DNA of 64,000 nt from NCBI GenBank assembly GCA_035438985.1, contig DAORJK010000010.1, positions 1-64,000 on the forward strand. Direction: 5' to 3'. Position 1 is the stretch's first letter. Every line of letters starts with the position of its first letter. The position numbers and the translations under genes are program-made. The notes under the pieces are model-generated. The model did no database searches. It was given only the letters and a program-made list of their open reading frames with translations, and was not told the DNA's origin. The stretch comes from UBA4408 sp002389785. Lineage in GTDB: Bacteria; Bacteroidota; Bacteroidia; UBA4408. Shown here in pieces: positions 35,007 through 44,477 of the stretch.

Positions 35007-36362
35007 ATGCTTTATCCCATATTAAAAATTATTATGCGTACTGCGGTAAGGGTTTTCTTTAAGGAAATCAGTTTTAGCGGGTACCGGAATATTCCGAATA
35101 ATAAACCAATCATATTTGCAGCAAATCATAATAGCGCGTTTATGGATGCTATTGTTGTGGCAGTTTTTATTGAACCACAAATTCACTTCTTAACTCGTTC
35201 AGATGTATTTAATACTCCTTTTAAAAATTGGATATTACGTAAAATGAATCTGATTCCGATTTACAGGTTGCAAGAAGGTGCTGAAAATTTGCATAAAAAT
35301 CAGGAAGTATTTGCCGAGTGTTATCGTTTATTAAAAGATAATAAATGTTTAATAATTTTTTCAGAAGGGATATGCATTCAGGAAAAACGCTTGCAAAAAC
35401 TGAAGAAAGGTACTGCACGCATCGCTTTTGGAGCAGAATTATCAACTAATTTTAATCTCGATTTGCAAGTTGTTCCGGTTGGAATTAACTACAACAAGCC
35501 TTCTCAATTTAGAAGTAATTTGCATTTGCGCTTTGCATCACCGGTTGAGTTAAGTAATTATAAGGAACAGTTTCAACAAGATGAAAACCGAGCAATTACT
35601 GCATTTACCAGAGAGCTTGAAGATGCCATGCGAAAAGAAATACTTCACCTGAATCATAAAGAAACGGATCTTTTTTACGATCAATTAGCAGAATTGTATT
35701 ATCCGTATTTGACAACTTCAACCAGTATTGGTAGTGAATATTACAAAAGTAAATTCGAGTTGCTGCGTGCTATTTCAGATGCTGTAAATGAATTAATGGA
35801 GCAGCAACAAGATGCAATTCGATTAATGGCCGAAAAAACTAACAATTATTTTTCAGATCTAAGCCGATTAAGGTTAAAGGATAAGTTTATTTCAAAACCA
35901 GGCTCCGGAAACAAAATTTGGGTTTTGATACACTTAGTGCTTGCTTTAGTAGGCCTTCCTTTGCATGCAATTTCTTTAGTATTTAATTATTTACCGTATA
36001 AAATTCCTTATAAAATTGCTAAAAAAACCTGCAAGCATATTGAGTTTGTTGCATCTGTTATTATTGGATCGGCAGCGTTTTTATTTCTCTTTTCATTCCT
36101 ACTTTGGGGAATATTATTTTCAGTATTGGCGACCACTTTAGCTTTAAAAATTGCTGCCTTTTTTGTAGTTCCATTATTGGGATTATACAGTTTGCAGTAT
36201 TATAGTTTTATAAAAAATTCAGCTATTCGCTGGCGTATAGCCTTCAACAAATCGACGGTAGCAGTACTACAAGCAAGGAGGGAGGAACTATTGAAAGAAT
36301 TGGATACACTGTTGCTTGATAAAATAAAAAGCCGGAGTAAATCTACCCCGGCTTCCTATTAA
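35007..36362 (+). CDS. 1-acyl-sn-glycerol-3-phosphate acyltransferase-like protein (PlsC)
   Basis: 451 residues. The PlsC domain has FAANHNSAFMDAIVV (H-x4-D), a middle RKMNLIPIYRL block and IIFSEGICIQE, an altered form of the usual FPEG motif, plus VVPVGINYNKP. A later coiled region precedes two or three C-terminal transmembrane helices (about 300-400), making it longer than typical PlsC (about 240). It probably acylates a lysophospholipid; the extra domain is of unknown purpose. Its last codons contain the terminator of the convergent gene. Confidence 0.82.
   Translation: MLYPILKIIMRTAVRVFFKEISFSGYRNIPNNKPIIFAANHNSAFMDAIVVAVFIEPQIHFLTRSDVFNTPFKNWILRKMNLIPIYRLQEGAENLHKNQEVFAECYRLLKDNKCLIIFSEGICIQEKRLQKLKKGTARIAFGAELSTNFNLDLQVVPVGINYNKPSQFRSNLHLRFASPVELSNYKEQFQQDENRAITAFTRELEDAMRKEILHLNHKETDLFYDQLAELYYPYLTTSTSIGSEYYKSKFELLRAISDAVNELMEQQQDAIRLMAEKTNNYFSDLSRLRLKDKFISKPGSGNKIWVLIHLVLALVGLPLHAISLVFNYLPYKIPYKIAKKTCKHIEFVASVIIGSAAFLFLFSFLLWGILFSVLATTLALKIAAFFVVPLLGLYSLQYYSFIKNSAIRWRIAFNKSTVAVLQARREELLKELDTLLLDKIKSRSKSTPASY
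36329..36354 (-). terminator. Minus-strand intrinsic terminator inside the PlsC 3' end
   Basis: AAGCCGG 36329-36335 pairs with CCGGCTT 36348-36354 across a 12-base loop. Read on the minus strand the hairpin is followed by TTTTTATTTTATC, so it should end transcription from the 36915 gene. It lies within the last codons of the opposite-strand acyltransferase, so the coding ends are interlocked. Confidence 0.75.
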
Positions 36363-36372
36363 ATGTGTTATA

Positions 36373-36915
36373 TTAAATTGTAATCTTTACAATTTCACTT
36401 ACTTGTCCTACTTCCATTTCCTCGTCAATAAATACTACTTTATATTCACGTTCTTCAGATAAATTTACATCCAATTTTGGTCGATTGTCGAGATAAGGAG
36501 AAAAAGTATCCATAGCTAGAAATTTAAATTCTTTTTCAAAGCCACGTCTACCATAAATTTTAGCTGTTAATTTAAAATTATTCGCAAAGTTAACTGCCAC
36601 ATTAAAACCTGTATGCATTAACTTAATTTCCGGTTTTAATTCGGCATACTCTGGCTTTGGTTTCGAATCAGGTTTTAGCTGTGTTTGATACTCAGAACTA
36701 ACCTGAAAATCTTTTTTGATTCGCACGCGCGGCTCTTCCGATGGAAGTTCGGTATTGTAATTCGCCTTTTGATTTTGGCTTGTTGGAATTTCTGCGGCCA
36801 CAAAATTTAATTGTGCTGCTGCTTTATTTTTATCGATGGGTGAAAATAATTTAAAAAATGAATGATCTAAAAAGGAACTGAAACCGTTTTTAGGAAGTGA
36901 TAAGTGCTTTGCCAT
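36373..36915 (-). CDS. Uncharacterised protein
   Basis: 180 residues, no signal peptide or transmembrane segment. The N-terminal half is low-complexity and charged (Lys/Pro/Glu-rich, QNQKANYNTELPSEEPRVRIKK), apparently disordered. The second half, beginning near YAELKPEIKLMHTGFNVAVNF, reads as a beta-rich domain ending in EREYKVVFIDEEMEVGQVSEIVKI, like an Ig/FnIII-type strand set. The family is not known to me. Its frame is supported by a dedicated terminator and a 470-base promoter region. Confidence 0.62.
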   Translation of the reverse strand: MAKHLSLPKNGFSSFLDHSFFKLFSPIDKNKAAAQLNFVAAEIPTSQNQKANYNTELPSEEPRVRIKKDFQVSSEYQTQLKPDSKPKPEYAELKPEIKLMHTGFNVAVNFANNFKLTAKIYGRRGFEKEFKFLAMDTFSPYLDNRPKLDVNLSEEREYKVVFIDEEMEVGQVSEIVKITI

Positions 36916-37389
36916 GTTGTGTTTTTTTTATAGTTTATTTTCTCTCTTCTAACATTTCAACGCTTTTATCTTTTTAAAGGTTACATACATCTACAATTTA
37001 ATTAGTAAACAATTCATTAACAATGCTTAACTCTTTTGTAAAGTTCGTTACTTGCAATACTATTGATGGTTAAATCGGTAAATTTTCTGCCAGCTAGTAA
37101 CTGACAATAGTGAATTGAAGTAACTGGCAAGGTTTAATTTGTTGTTTGAAAAAAAGTTTTATGTTTTATCTATTTGAAATCATCAAAAACGATTTGAGCT
37201 TCCAAAGTTAGGTATAATTTGTAACTAAATTTTCTAAATGCTTAATTATCAAAAAGTAATTCACAAATGTAGGTTATTAATTCGATCTTACAGTCATCGA
37301 AAAAATAGGTTTCTATTTGTAAAATTCAATAAATTTGTGCATTGAGTAAAGTAATAACCCTAAATAACCCATAAAACCAACACACCCCT
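36916..37389. other. Intergenic region upstream of the 1121-residue T9SS protein
   Basis: About 470 A+T-rich bases between divergent genes. No coding frame or RNA gene was recognised. The only feature seen is a TAnnTTTG box near the right-hand gene. The size would allow divergent promoters and regulator sites that I cannot identify by eye. Confidence 0.5.
37330..37337 (+). promoter_or_regulatory. Putative -7 box (TAAATTTG)
   Basis: Exact TAnnTTTG match 53 bases before the start of the 1121-residue protein. No clear -33 element at the usual distance. Confidence 0.45.
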
Positions 37390-40300
37390 ATGAAAAAATT
37401 ACTTTTTATAGTTCTGTTAAACTTAGCTATTATACCGGCATCCATGGCCTCACACCTAATGGGAGGGGAAATTACCTGGGAATGCATGAATACAGGAAGG
37501 TATGTTTTTACCATGAAAATTTACCGTGACTGTAATGGAAGTACAATTGGAACCGGAGTTCAAACTTTAGATGTAAGTAACTATTCTGGTGGACTAACTT
37601 CTATAACAATGAATTGGCAGTACTCTCGTGATATTTCTCCTAAATGTTATGATCCTGCATTACAAAAAACATGCGGTCCACAACTTCCAGGAGGTTCATT
37701 TGGTACTGTAGGTGGAGCAAATAATAATGGAGCAGTAGAAGAATTAGTTTTTAAATCTAATCCAACACTTTTAACCGGAGTTCCCGGGGTAAATGGATGG
37801 GTTTTCAGTTGGAGCTTATGTTGCAGAAATACTGCTATTACCAACTTATCAAATCCAGGTAGTGCCGGATTTTGTTTACGTGCAAAAATGTTTAGATACA
37901 ATGTTGCAGGGGTTGGTAAAAATGCAAATCCATGTTACGATTCATCACCACAATTTGCCGAACGACCTTCTACAATTATTTGTACAGGTTTTCCTTTCAC
38001 CTACAATCACAATGCATTTGATAAAGAATTGGATTCACTAACTTATGAATGGGATAAACCTTTAGATGAATATACGGGAGGTACTTTTAATGCTACCAAT
38101 CCTGCACCTCTTGGTTTTGCCGGTGGTTATACCTTTAATAGCCCCTTGCCCAGTACCGCTCAAAATGCAAATAATATTCCTGCAACCGTAGACTTACACA
38201 CAGGAGAAATATCGTATACATCGTTCACACAAGGTAACTACGTAACAGTTGTAAAAGTTACTGCTTTTAAGTGTGGCCAAAAAGTAGCCGAAATTTACCG
38301 TGAACTGCAAGTGGTACTATTGAGCTGTGGTGCAGGCAATAATCCCCCAGCTATTGTTCCTCCATTTGCAGGTAACAGTTATGATTTAACTGTATTGGCA
38401 GGTGATACCGTAATTTTTGACCTTTTTGCTAATGACAACGATCCTCCCTTGCCTAACGGAAATCCTCAAACAGTTTCCATTACAATGTCGGGAGGTCAAT
38501 TTGATACTACAACTTACGATACGGCATCGACTTTATGTAATAAACCTCCTTGTGCCGGTTTATTTCCAAAACCGCCTATCTTATCGCAAGGTACTGCCCA
38601 TACCAAATTTGTTTGGGTAACTAACTGTAATCATATTTCCTATCTTACGGGGTGTAGCACCTATTCGAATACCTATACTTTCTTAGTCACCTACCGAGAT
38701 GATTATTGTCCGGCACCGGCACTTAAAATTAAAACAATAACCATAAAGGTATTAGCAAAAGCCATAATTAAACCCCCATCGGTTCGGTGTACCAAAGTGG
38801 AGCCAAATGGAGATGTTACGCTCAGTTGGGCAGCTCCTTCTGATACCGACAATACGTTTGAGTCCTATCACATATATGCCTCAAACACAAAAAATGGCCC
38901 CTATACAAAAATTGATAGCTTGATAAAAGGCGGCAGTATCGACATTAATACAACCTCTAAGCTATTAGTAGGTGCAAATGCCAATGCAGCTCCTGTTTAT
39001 TATTATATGCGCTCTCGTTCTGGATGCTGGGGAAGAATTTTTTCAGGTAATTCAGACACCATTTGTACGATGAAACTTACTACTACTAACATTGGTAATA
39101 ATCAGGCCTCCCTGGTATGGAATGCCCCGCACAAACCATTGTTACCTACAGTAATTGGTAATTATAAAGTTTACCGTAAACTAAATGGAGTATGGTCGCA
39201 AATAGGGACAACAGCCGACACCAGTTTTATCGATACGATTGCTGTATGTAATGAATTTATTGAATACCGAATAGATTTGGAAGATTCAGCATGTGTTTCT
39301 TCGTCATCAGTTAGTGGCGATAATTTTATCGACACAGTAGTACCCGATACTCCTTTACTATCCTTGGCAAGTGTAAATACCGGAAGCGATTTAGCTGAAA
39401 TTACTTGGCAGCCTGCTTTAGCTGACGATACACAAGGATACATTGTATATCAATTTGCAAATGGCGCTTATACTGTTTTGGATACTGTTTACGGAATAAA
39501 CAATACCACTTACACAAATATTTTGAGCAATGCAGTGCTAATTCCTGAAAGCTATGCGGTTGCTTCTTTCGACAGTTGCAACAACATTAGTGCAATCAGT
39601 ACAAGCTACAAAACAATGAACCTTGTTAATGTTAGCGATTTATGCTCAGGTTCAAACAATCTTCGATGGACCGCCTATAGTAATTTCGATAATGGGGTAG
39701 ATGTATATGAAGTTTGGATGCGTACAAATTTTGGAAGCTATTCATTTTTAGCACAAGTTGATGCTAGCACGCTAAATTATACGCATACAGGTTTAGTTAA
39801 CGGTACATTTTACGATTATTATATTGTCGCAAAAGAGGTATTAACAGGTAACCGATCAACTACCAATCATGTGAGTGTGTTAGCGAGTGTGCTTACTTTA
39901 CCTAAGTTCACCTATTTGCGATATGCCTCGGTTACAGAAAACAATCATGTTGATATTGCATTTATTGCTGATACCAGTGCTACAATAAAAGAATACAAAA
40001 TATTACGCGCTGATAATTCAAACGGACCATTTACTCAAATTGGAACTGTTGTGCAGGATACTTCACAGTTTACACATACGTTTTCAGACAATACGGTTTC
40101 AACAGATATTCAAAGTTATTTTTACAAAGTGGTAACGGTTGATAGCTGTGGTATTGACGGACCGGTTTCGAACATTGCTAAAACCATCTTGGTAAATGCT
40201 GATGAAAATTTGAATTTAAAAAATTTAGTTCGTTGGACCGATTACCAAGGTTGGAGCACAGGAATTAAAGATGTTAAGCTTTATCGTTATGTGAATTCAA

Positions 40301-40755
40301 CAATTAATCCTGAACCTGTGGCTTTGATTCCTTTTGCTACTAACGAATACATTGACGATATTTCAAACTATACTTCTTACTCGGGTGATTTTTGTTATTC
40401 AGTAATTGCACGAGAAGCTGCAGGAAACATTTATAATTATTCCGACTCAGCTCAATCTAACATGGTTTGTTTTAATCAACAATCTACCATTTATGTACCA
40501 AATGCATTTTCTCCTACTGGTGCTAATCCTGTATTTAAGCCACATTCAGTGTTTGTAAATTCAGATGGTTATTTGTTACGCGTTTACAATAAGTGGGGTC
40601 AAATGATGTTTGAATCTACCAATCCGGACAAAGGTTGGGATGGAAAAGTTTCGGGTGAAGTTGTACCACAAGGAGTTTATGTTTATGTACTAAGATATAA
40701 AAATACTGCCGGTGCTGCCTTTGAAAAGCGAGGAGCCCTTACAATCATTAAATAA
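37390..40755 (+). CDS. T9SS type B cargo protein (gliding motility-associated C-terminal domain)
   Basis: 1121 residues. A signal peptide (KKLLFIVLLNLAIIPASMAS) starts a cysteine-containing N-terminal region (MGGEITWECMNTGRYVFTMKIYRDCNG type) found in many Bacteroidota surface proteins. From about 460 onward come several FnIII-like repeats (YHIYASNTKNGPYTKI, YKVYRKLNGVWSQIG, YIVYQFANGAYTVL, YEVWMRTNFGSYSFL, YKILRADNSNGPFTQIG). The last 95 residues (STIYVPNAFSPTGANPVF ... LLRVYNKWGQMMFES ... VPQGVYVYVLRYKN) form a T9SS type B/CHU_C sorting domain. No enzyme motif was seen, so a surface adhesin or a structural/gliding role is most likely. Confidence 0.88.
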   Translation: MKKLLFIVLLNLAIIPASMASHLMGGEITWECMNTGRYVFTMKIYRDCNGSTIGTGVQTLDVSNYSGGLTSITMNWQYSRDISPKCYDPALQKTCGPQLPGGSFGTVGGANNNGAVEELVFKSNPTLLTGVPGVNGWVFSWSLCCRNTAITNLSNPGSAGFCLRAKMFRYNVAGVGKNANPCYDSSPQFAERPSTIICTGFPFTYNHNAFDKELDSLTYEWDKPLDEYTGGTFNATNPAPLGFAGGYTFNSPLPSTAQNANNIPATVDLHTGEISYTSFTQGNYVTVVKVTAFKCGQKVAEIYRELQVVLLSCGAGNNPPAIVPPFAGNSYDLTVLAGDTVIFDLFANDNDPPLPNGNPQTVSITMSGGQFDTTTYDTASTLCNKPPCAGLFPKPPILSQGTAHTKFVWVTNCNHISYLTGCSTYSNTYTFLVTYRDDYCPAPALKIKTITIKVLAKAIIKPPSVRCTKVEPNGDVTLSWAAPSDTDNTFESYHIYASNTKNGPYTKIDSLIKGGSIDINTTSKLLVGANANAAPVYYYMRSRSGCWGRIFSGNSDTICTMKLTTTNIGNNQASLVWNAPHKPLLPTVIGNYKVYRKLNGVWSQIGTTADTSFIDTIAVCNEFIEYRIDLEDSACVSSSSVSGDNFIDTVVPDTPLLSLASVNTGSDLAEITWQPALADDTQGYIVYQFANGAYTVLDTVYGINNTTYTNILSNAVLIPESYAVASFDSCNNISAISTSYKTMNLVNVSDLCSGSNNLRWTAYSNFDNGVDVYEVWMRTNFGSYSFLAQVDASTLNYTHTGLVNGTFYDYYIVAKEVLTGNRSTTNHVSVLASVLTLPKFTYLRYASVTENNHVDIAFIADTSATIKEYKILRADNSNGPFTQIGTVVQDTSQFTHTFSDNTVSTDIQSYFYKVVTVDSCGIDGPVSNIAKTILVNADENLNLKNLVRWTDYQGWSTGIKDVKLYRYVNSTINPEPVALIPFATNEYIDDISNYTSYSGDFCYSVIAREAAGNIYNYSDSAQSNMVCFNQQSTIYVPNAFSPTGANPVFKPHSVFVNSDGYLLRVYNKWGQMMFESTNPDKGWDGKVSGEVVPQGVYVYVLRYKNTAGAAFEKRGALTIIK

Positions 40756-40773
40756 TATCCTTGAATTTAATTT

Positions 40774-40811
40774 AAAAGCCGCTTCCAGTAATTGGGAGCG
40801 GCTTTTTTTTG
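40774..40811 (+). terminator. Intrinsic terminator
   Basis: AAAAGCCGCT (40774-40783) pairs with AGCGGCTTTT (40797-40806); TCC and GGG extend the stem inward. The stem is followed by a nine-base T-run (40803-40811). It ends the 1121-residue gene and probably serves the convergent SpoIIE gene as well. Confidence 0.9.
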
Positions 40812-40859
40812 CTAGTTTACATGCAATTCTTAGGGTTATAATAATAAGAATCGATATTT

Positions 40860-42839
40860 CTAAAGCCGGATACCCAGAATTAAAATATCATCCAATTGTG
40901 ATAAATTGCCTTTCCATGTTAAATGTTCTTCAAGCAAACGTTGCTTTTGAATTTCCATGGATTGATTCGCAATTTCAGATACTATTTTTTCAAACCTTGA
41001 AGATTTAAATTTTTGGCCTTGATCACCTCCAAATTGATCCTTATAACCATCTGTAAAAAGATACAACATAGTTCCCTTTACCAACTCTATTTCCTTTTCA
41101 ATAAAATTAATTTCACGAGTTGAAAATACTCCTCCAACAGGAAATACATCACCTCTAATTTCTGATAAAGTAGCATTGTGTACCATATAAATGGAATGAT
41201 TAGCTCCTGCAAAACAAATTTTGTTTGTTGTATAATCCAGGCTACAAATTGCAATGTCCATTCCATCATCTTGCGAATTTATTTCACCTTGCTTTTGACG
41301 CAATGTAGCAGAAATTCGGGTATTCAGAAGATTCAAAATTTTTCCAGGGGTAAGGTGTGGTTGATTGCTAATAATTTCATTTAATAAAGTATTTCCAATC
41401 ATACTCATAAATGCACCCGGTACTCCGTGACCTGTGCAATCTGCAACAGCTATTAATAATTTGTTTGATGTTTTATTAATCCAATAAAAATCGCCGCTTA
41501 CAATATCTTTTGGAATAAATAACAAAAACGATTCTTTCAATAAAAGTTCAATTTCTGATTTGCCTGGAAGTATTGAGTTTTGTATTCGTTGTGCATAATT
41601 AATACTGTCGGTAATTTTGTTGTTTTGCTTTTCAATGAGTTTGTTTTTTTCTTCAAGTACAAAATTGTTGTTTTTACGTAATCGTAAGAAAACTGCGAGA
41701 ATTAAAACTAATGCAACTGATAAAATAATTATTACTGCCAATGTAAAGAGCCCATTTTTATAGTTAGAAAGTAAGGATTCGTTGTGTTTTTGCTTCATAA
41801 GCAGCTCGCTAATTTCCTTTTGACGATTTAATGATTCATACTTAGCTTGCATTTCAGCGATTTGCCGAACTGAATTTTCTGAATTTAATTTTTCAATGAG
41901 TTCAAGCAGTTTCGATTTAAAATTGTAGGCTTTTACATACTTGTTTTGCTTTTCGTAGGTTTTGGATAGCTGAGAATAGACATTAATTTGCAAGTTGAGT
42001 TCTTTGGTTTTTTCGGCAACGGCCAATGCCTTTAACTGATATCTCTCGGCTTTCTCGGGTTCATTGTTTTTTAAATACAATGCTCCAATATTGTTGTTGT
42101 AAAATGCTTCCGACACTTCATCATGTAAGGCTACAGCAATATCAAGGGCTTTTTGATAATACAATAGAGATTTATTGGTATTACCTTGTGCCAAATAAAT
42201 GTTGGCAATGTTGTTACTTAATTTAGATATTAGCGCTTGGTTATTGATTTCTTCAGCTAAAGATAAACCACGCAAATAATAATTTTCAGCGTCATTTCTT
42301 TTGCTAATGCCACTTTTCGATAAGGCATTTCCAAGTGAATTTAAAATTTCAATAATGCTTATTTTATCCTTGTTCTTTTGGGCAATATTCAATGCCTTGT
42401 TGAGATAATTAACAGCAAACTCATATTGACCAATAAGGGTATAACATTGCCCCAATTTTAAATGTGAAGCAACAATGTTCTTAGTTGAACCACTGTTTTC
42501 GCTCAATTCCAATGCTGAAATAATTTTTGAAATAGCTTTCTCATTTTGCCCATCTTTGCTTTCTATTTCGGCTGCTATTAGTAAAAATTCAATCTCCGAA
42601 ATAGTATCTTGCAATTTATAAGCAATGGCAATTCCTTTATTGGCGTATTGAGTAGCTATGGTTTTGGACGAATCTGCATACAATTTTGACAGTTGCGATA
42701 AAACCTTCAATTGGCTACTAGGACTTAGGGCCGGTAGAATTTTTTTTAAACTATCAATGTGATGTTGAGTGGTAGCAAAAAGAAGAAAAGGGCTAAAACA
42801 AATTAGCAGCAAACAAAGAAGATTTTTTTTTAGCAGCAT
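40860..42839 (-). CDS. TPR-SpoIIE (PP2C-type) phosphatase, membrane-bound
   Basis: 659 residues. A signal-type hydrophobic start (LLKKNLLCLLLICFSPFLL) leads about eight TPR units in the periplasmic part (GNALSKSGISKRNDAENYYL, NIANIYLAQGNTNKSLLYYQ, NNNIGALYLKNNEPEKAERY). A transmembrane helix (GLFTLAVIIILSVALVLILAVF), a coiled coil (VLEEKNKLIEKQNNKITDSI) and a cytoplasmic SpoIIE/PP2C domain follow: GDFYWINK, VADCTGHGVPGAFMSMIG, GMDIAICSLD, YLFTDGYKDQFGG and QLDDILILGIRL. Metal-binding Asp residues are present. It resembles a histidine kinase with its output replaced by a phosphatase. The start at 42839 is preferred over 42959 because MLLKK begins the signal and the longer start would reach into the opposite kdsC promoter. 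Confidence 0.85.
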   Translation of the reverse strand: MLLKKNLLCLLLICFSPFLLFATTQHHIDSLKKILPALSPSSQLKVLSQLSKLYADSSKTIATQYANKGIAIAYKLQDTISEIEFLLIAAEIESKDGQNEKAISKIISALELSENSGSTKNIVASHLKLGQCYTLIGQYEFAVNYLNKALNIAQKNKDKISIIEILNSLGNALSKSGISKRNDAENYYLRGLSLAEEINNQALISKLSNNIANIYLAQGNTNKSLLYYQKALDIAVALHDEVSEAFYNNNIGALYLKNNEPEKAERYQLKALAVAEKTKELNLQINVYSQLSKTYEKQNKYVKAYNFKSKLLELIEKLNSENSVRQIAEMQAKYESLNRQKEISELLMKQKHNESLLSNYKNGLFTLAVIIILSVALVLILAVFLRLRKNNNFVLEEKNKLIEKQNNKITDSINYAQRIQNSILPGKSEIELLLKESFLLFIPKDIVSGDFYWINKTSNKLLIAVADCTGHGVPGAFMSMIGNTLLNEIISNQPHLTPGKILNLLNTRISATLRQKQGEINSQDDGMDIAICSLDYTTNKICFAGANHSIYMVHNATLSEIRGDVFPVGGVFSTREINFIEKEIELVKGTMLYLFTDGYKDQFGGDQGQKFKSSRFEKIVSEIANQSMEIQKQRLLEEHLTWKGNLSQLDDILILGIRL

Positions 42840-42986
42840 AATTAATGAATTAGCAAATTTCAACTTCTTTAAGTTGAGGTGGTTGTAGGTACATGGCACG
42901 TATGCTTTGAATGCAGCAACAGTAGCGAAGGTAATAAAAATAATAGCTACTTTCGCCATTTATGTAAAAACTGTTTTTGGTTTAGT

Positions 42987-43511
42987 ATGTCAAAAAATTT
43001 TAAAGAATTATTGTCTGGCATTACCACGTTTATTTTTGATGTGGATGGAGTGTTAACGGATGGAAGTGTGACCCTGCTTCCCGATGGTGAACAAGTGCGA
43101 AAAATGAATATCAAAGATGGATTTGCCCTCCAATTAGCCATCAAAAAGGGTTACAGGGTAGCTATTATTTCGGGAGGAAAAAGTGAATCAATTCGTACAC
43201 GCATGCAAGGGCTGGGCGTAACGGATGTATATTTAGGAATAGCCAACAAAGTTGAAAAATTTGATGACTACCTGATTTCTGAAAATATAAAACCCGAAGA
43301 AGTACTTTATATGGGCGACGATTTACCTGATTTTGAGGTTATGAAAAAAGTAGGAGTTGCGGTTTGTCCATTTGATGCAGCGCCCGAAATTGTTGCTTTA
43401 AGTCTTTATGTTTCTCGACATAAGGGTGGTGAAGGCTGCGTTCGCGATGTGATTGAACAAACATTGCGTTTGCATAATAAATGGTTTGATGTTTCAGGAT
43501 TTGTATGGTAA
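42987..43511 (+). CDS. kdsC: 3-deoxy-D-manno-octulosonate 8-phosphate phosphatase
   Basis: 174 residues, HAD superfamily, single-domain KdsC type. The nucleophile motif FDVDGVLTDGS, the VRKMNIKDGFALQLAIKKGY block, motif II IISGG and DDLPDFEVMKKVGVAV with RHKGGEGCVRDVI are diagnostic. It makes KDO for lipopolysaccharide core. The ATG at 42987 is chosen because the domain begins a few residues after it. Confidence 0.93.
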   Translation: MSKNFKELLSGITTFIFDVDGVLTDGSVTLLPDGEQVRKMNIKDGFALQLAIKKGYRVAIISGGKSESIRTRMQGLGVTDVYLGIANKVEKFDDYLISENIKPEEVLYMGDDLPDFEVMKKVGVAVCPFDAAPEIVALSLYVSRHKGGEGCVRDVIEQTLRLHNKWFDVSGFVW

Positions 43512-43523
43512 AAATTGTGTAAA

Positions 43524-44477
43524 ATGATCGCATTTCTAAAACTTATTCGAATTCAAAATTTATTATTAATTGCATTTGTACAGTATTTAATTCGCTATTG
43601 CTTAATTGGTGCAATGGTTCGATTTAGTGGCCTAGAGTTACAAATGAGTGATGTTGACTTTTTTTTATTGAGTCTATCTACGGTTATGATTGCTGCTGCC
43701 GGATACAGTATTAATGATTATTTTGATACTCAAATTGACCGCGTTAATAAACCCAATAAAGTTTTAGTTGGACGTACTATTAAACGTAGAGTCGCAATGG
43801 GCGCACATTTGGTAATTAGCTTCCTAGCTATAGGTATTGGTTTTTATTTAGCGAATAAAGTTGGAATGTTGAAACTCGGATTTATTCATGTGCTGAGCGC
43901 CGGTTTTTTATGGTTTTACAGCACCGATTTTAAGCGTCAATTGGTACTAGGAAATTTGGTAGTAGCAATGTTGGCTGCTATGGTACCGCTCATTGTTGGA
44001 TTGTATGAAATACCCTTATTAATTAAAAAATACCGTGAATTATTAATAGAAAGCAGCACCAATTTTAATTTCATTTTTTACTTCGTTGCAGCTTATTCAG
44101 GATTTTCATTTTTAACTACATTTATTCGTGAGGTAATAAAAGATCTGGAAGATTATGAAGGGGATAAAGAATTTGGCCGAAACACTATTCCGGTAGCCCT
44201 TGGAACGAAGGTTGCAAAAGGCATTATCGTAATTCTGTTACTACTGTGCATGGTGCTTATTACGCTATTGCAGTTGAAACAATGGGAGAGTGGAGATAAA
44301 ATTTCATTTTATTATTTTTTACTGGCGCTGCAATTGCCATTTGCCTTTTTATTATACAAAATCACTAAGGCAAAAAACGCTAAAGACTATGCGTTTGCGA
44401 GCAGCCTCAGCAAGGTAATTATGTTTTTAGGAATTTGCTTTACGCTAGTTTTTTATTTTCTAATTGCTGGAGTTTAA
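43524..44477 (+). CDS. UbiA-family prenyltransferase (GGGP synthase-like)
   Basis: 317 residues with eight or nine transmembrane helices. Two Asp-rich motifs bind the prenyl diphosphate: SINDYFDTQIDRVNKP and REVIKDLEDYEGDKEFG. The family includes the enzymes of quinone, heme O and archaeal-type lipid synthesis; Bacteroidota proteins of this type are often annotated geranylgeranylglycerol-phosphate geranylgeranyltransferase, but the true acceptor is not known. The ATG at 43524 is preferred to the TTG at 43515. It starts 12 bases after kdsC and overlaps the convergent lycopene cyclase end by 4 bases. Confidence 0.87.
   Translation: MIAFLKLIRIQNLLLIAFVQYLIRYCLIGAMVRFSGLELQMSDVDFFLLSLSTVMIAAAGYSINDYFDTQIDRVNKPNKVLVGRTIKRRVAMGAHLVISFLAIGIGFYLANKVGMLKLGFIHVLSAGFLWFYSTDFKRQLVLGNLVVAMLAAMVPLIVGLYEIPLLIKKYRELLIESSTNFNFIFYFVAAYSGFSFLTTFIREVIKDLEDYEGDKEFGRNTIPVALGTKVAKGIIVILLLLCMVLITLLQLKQWESGDKISFYYFLLALQLPFAFLLYKITKAKNAKDYAFASSLSKVIMFLGICFTLVFYFLIAGV

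Noticed and set aside
42879..42986. Longer N-terminus for KdsC from 42879
   Set aside because: The extra 36 residues are Cys- and Trp-rich with no family counterpart; the domain begins right after 42987.
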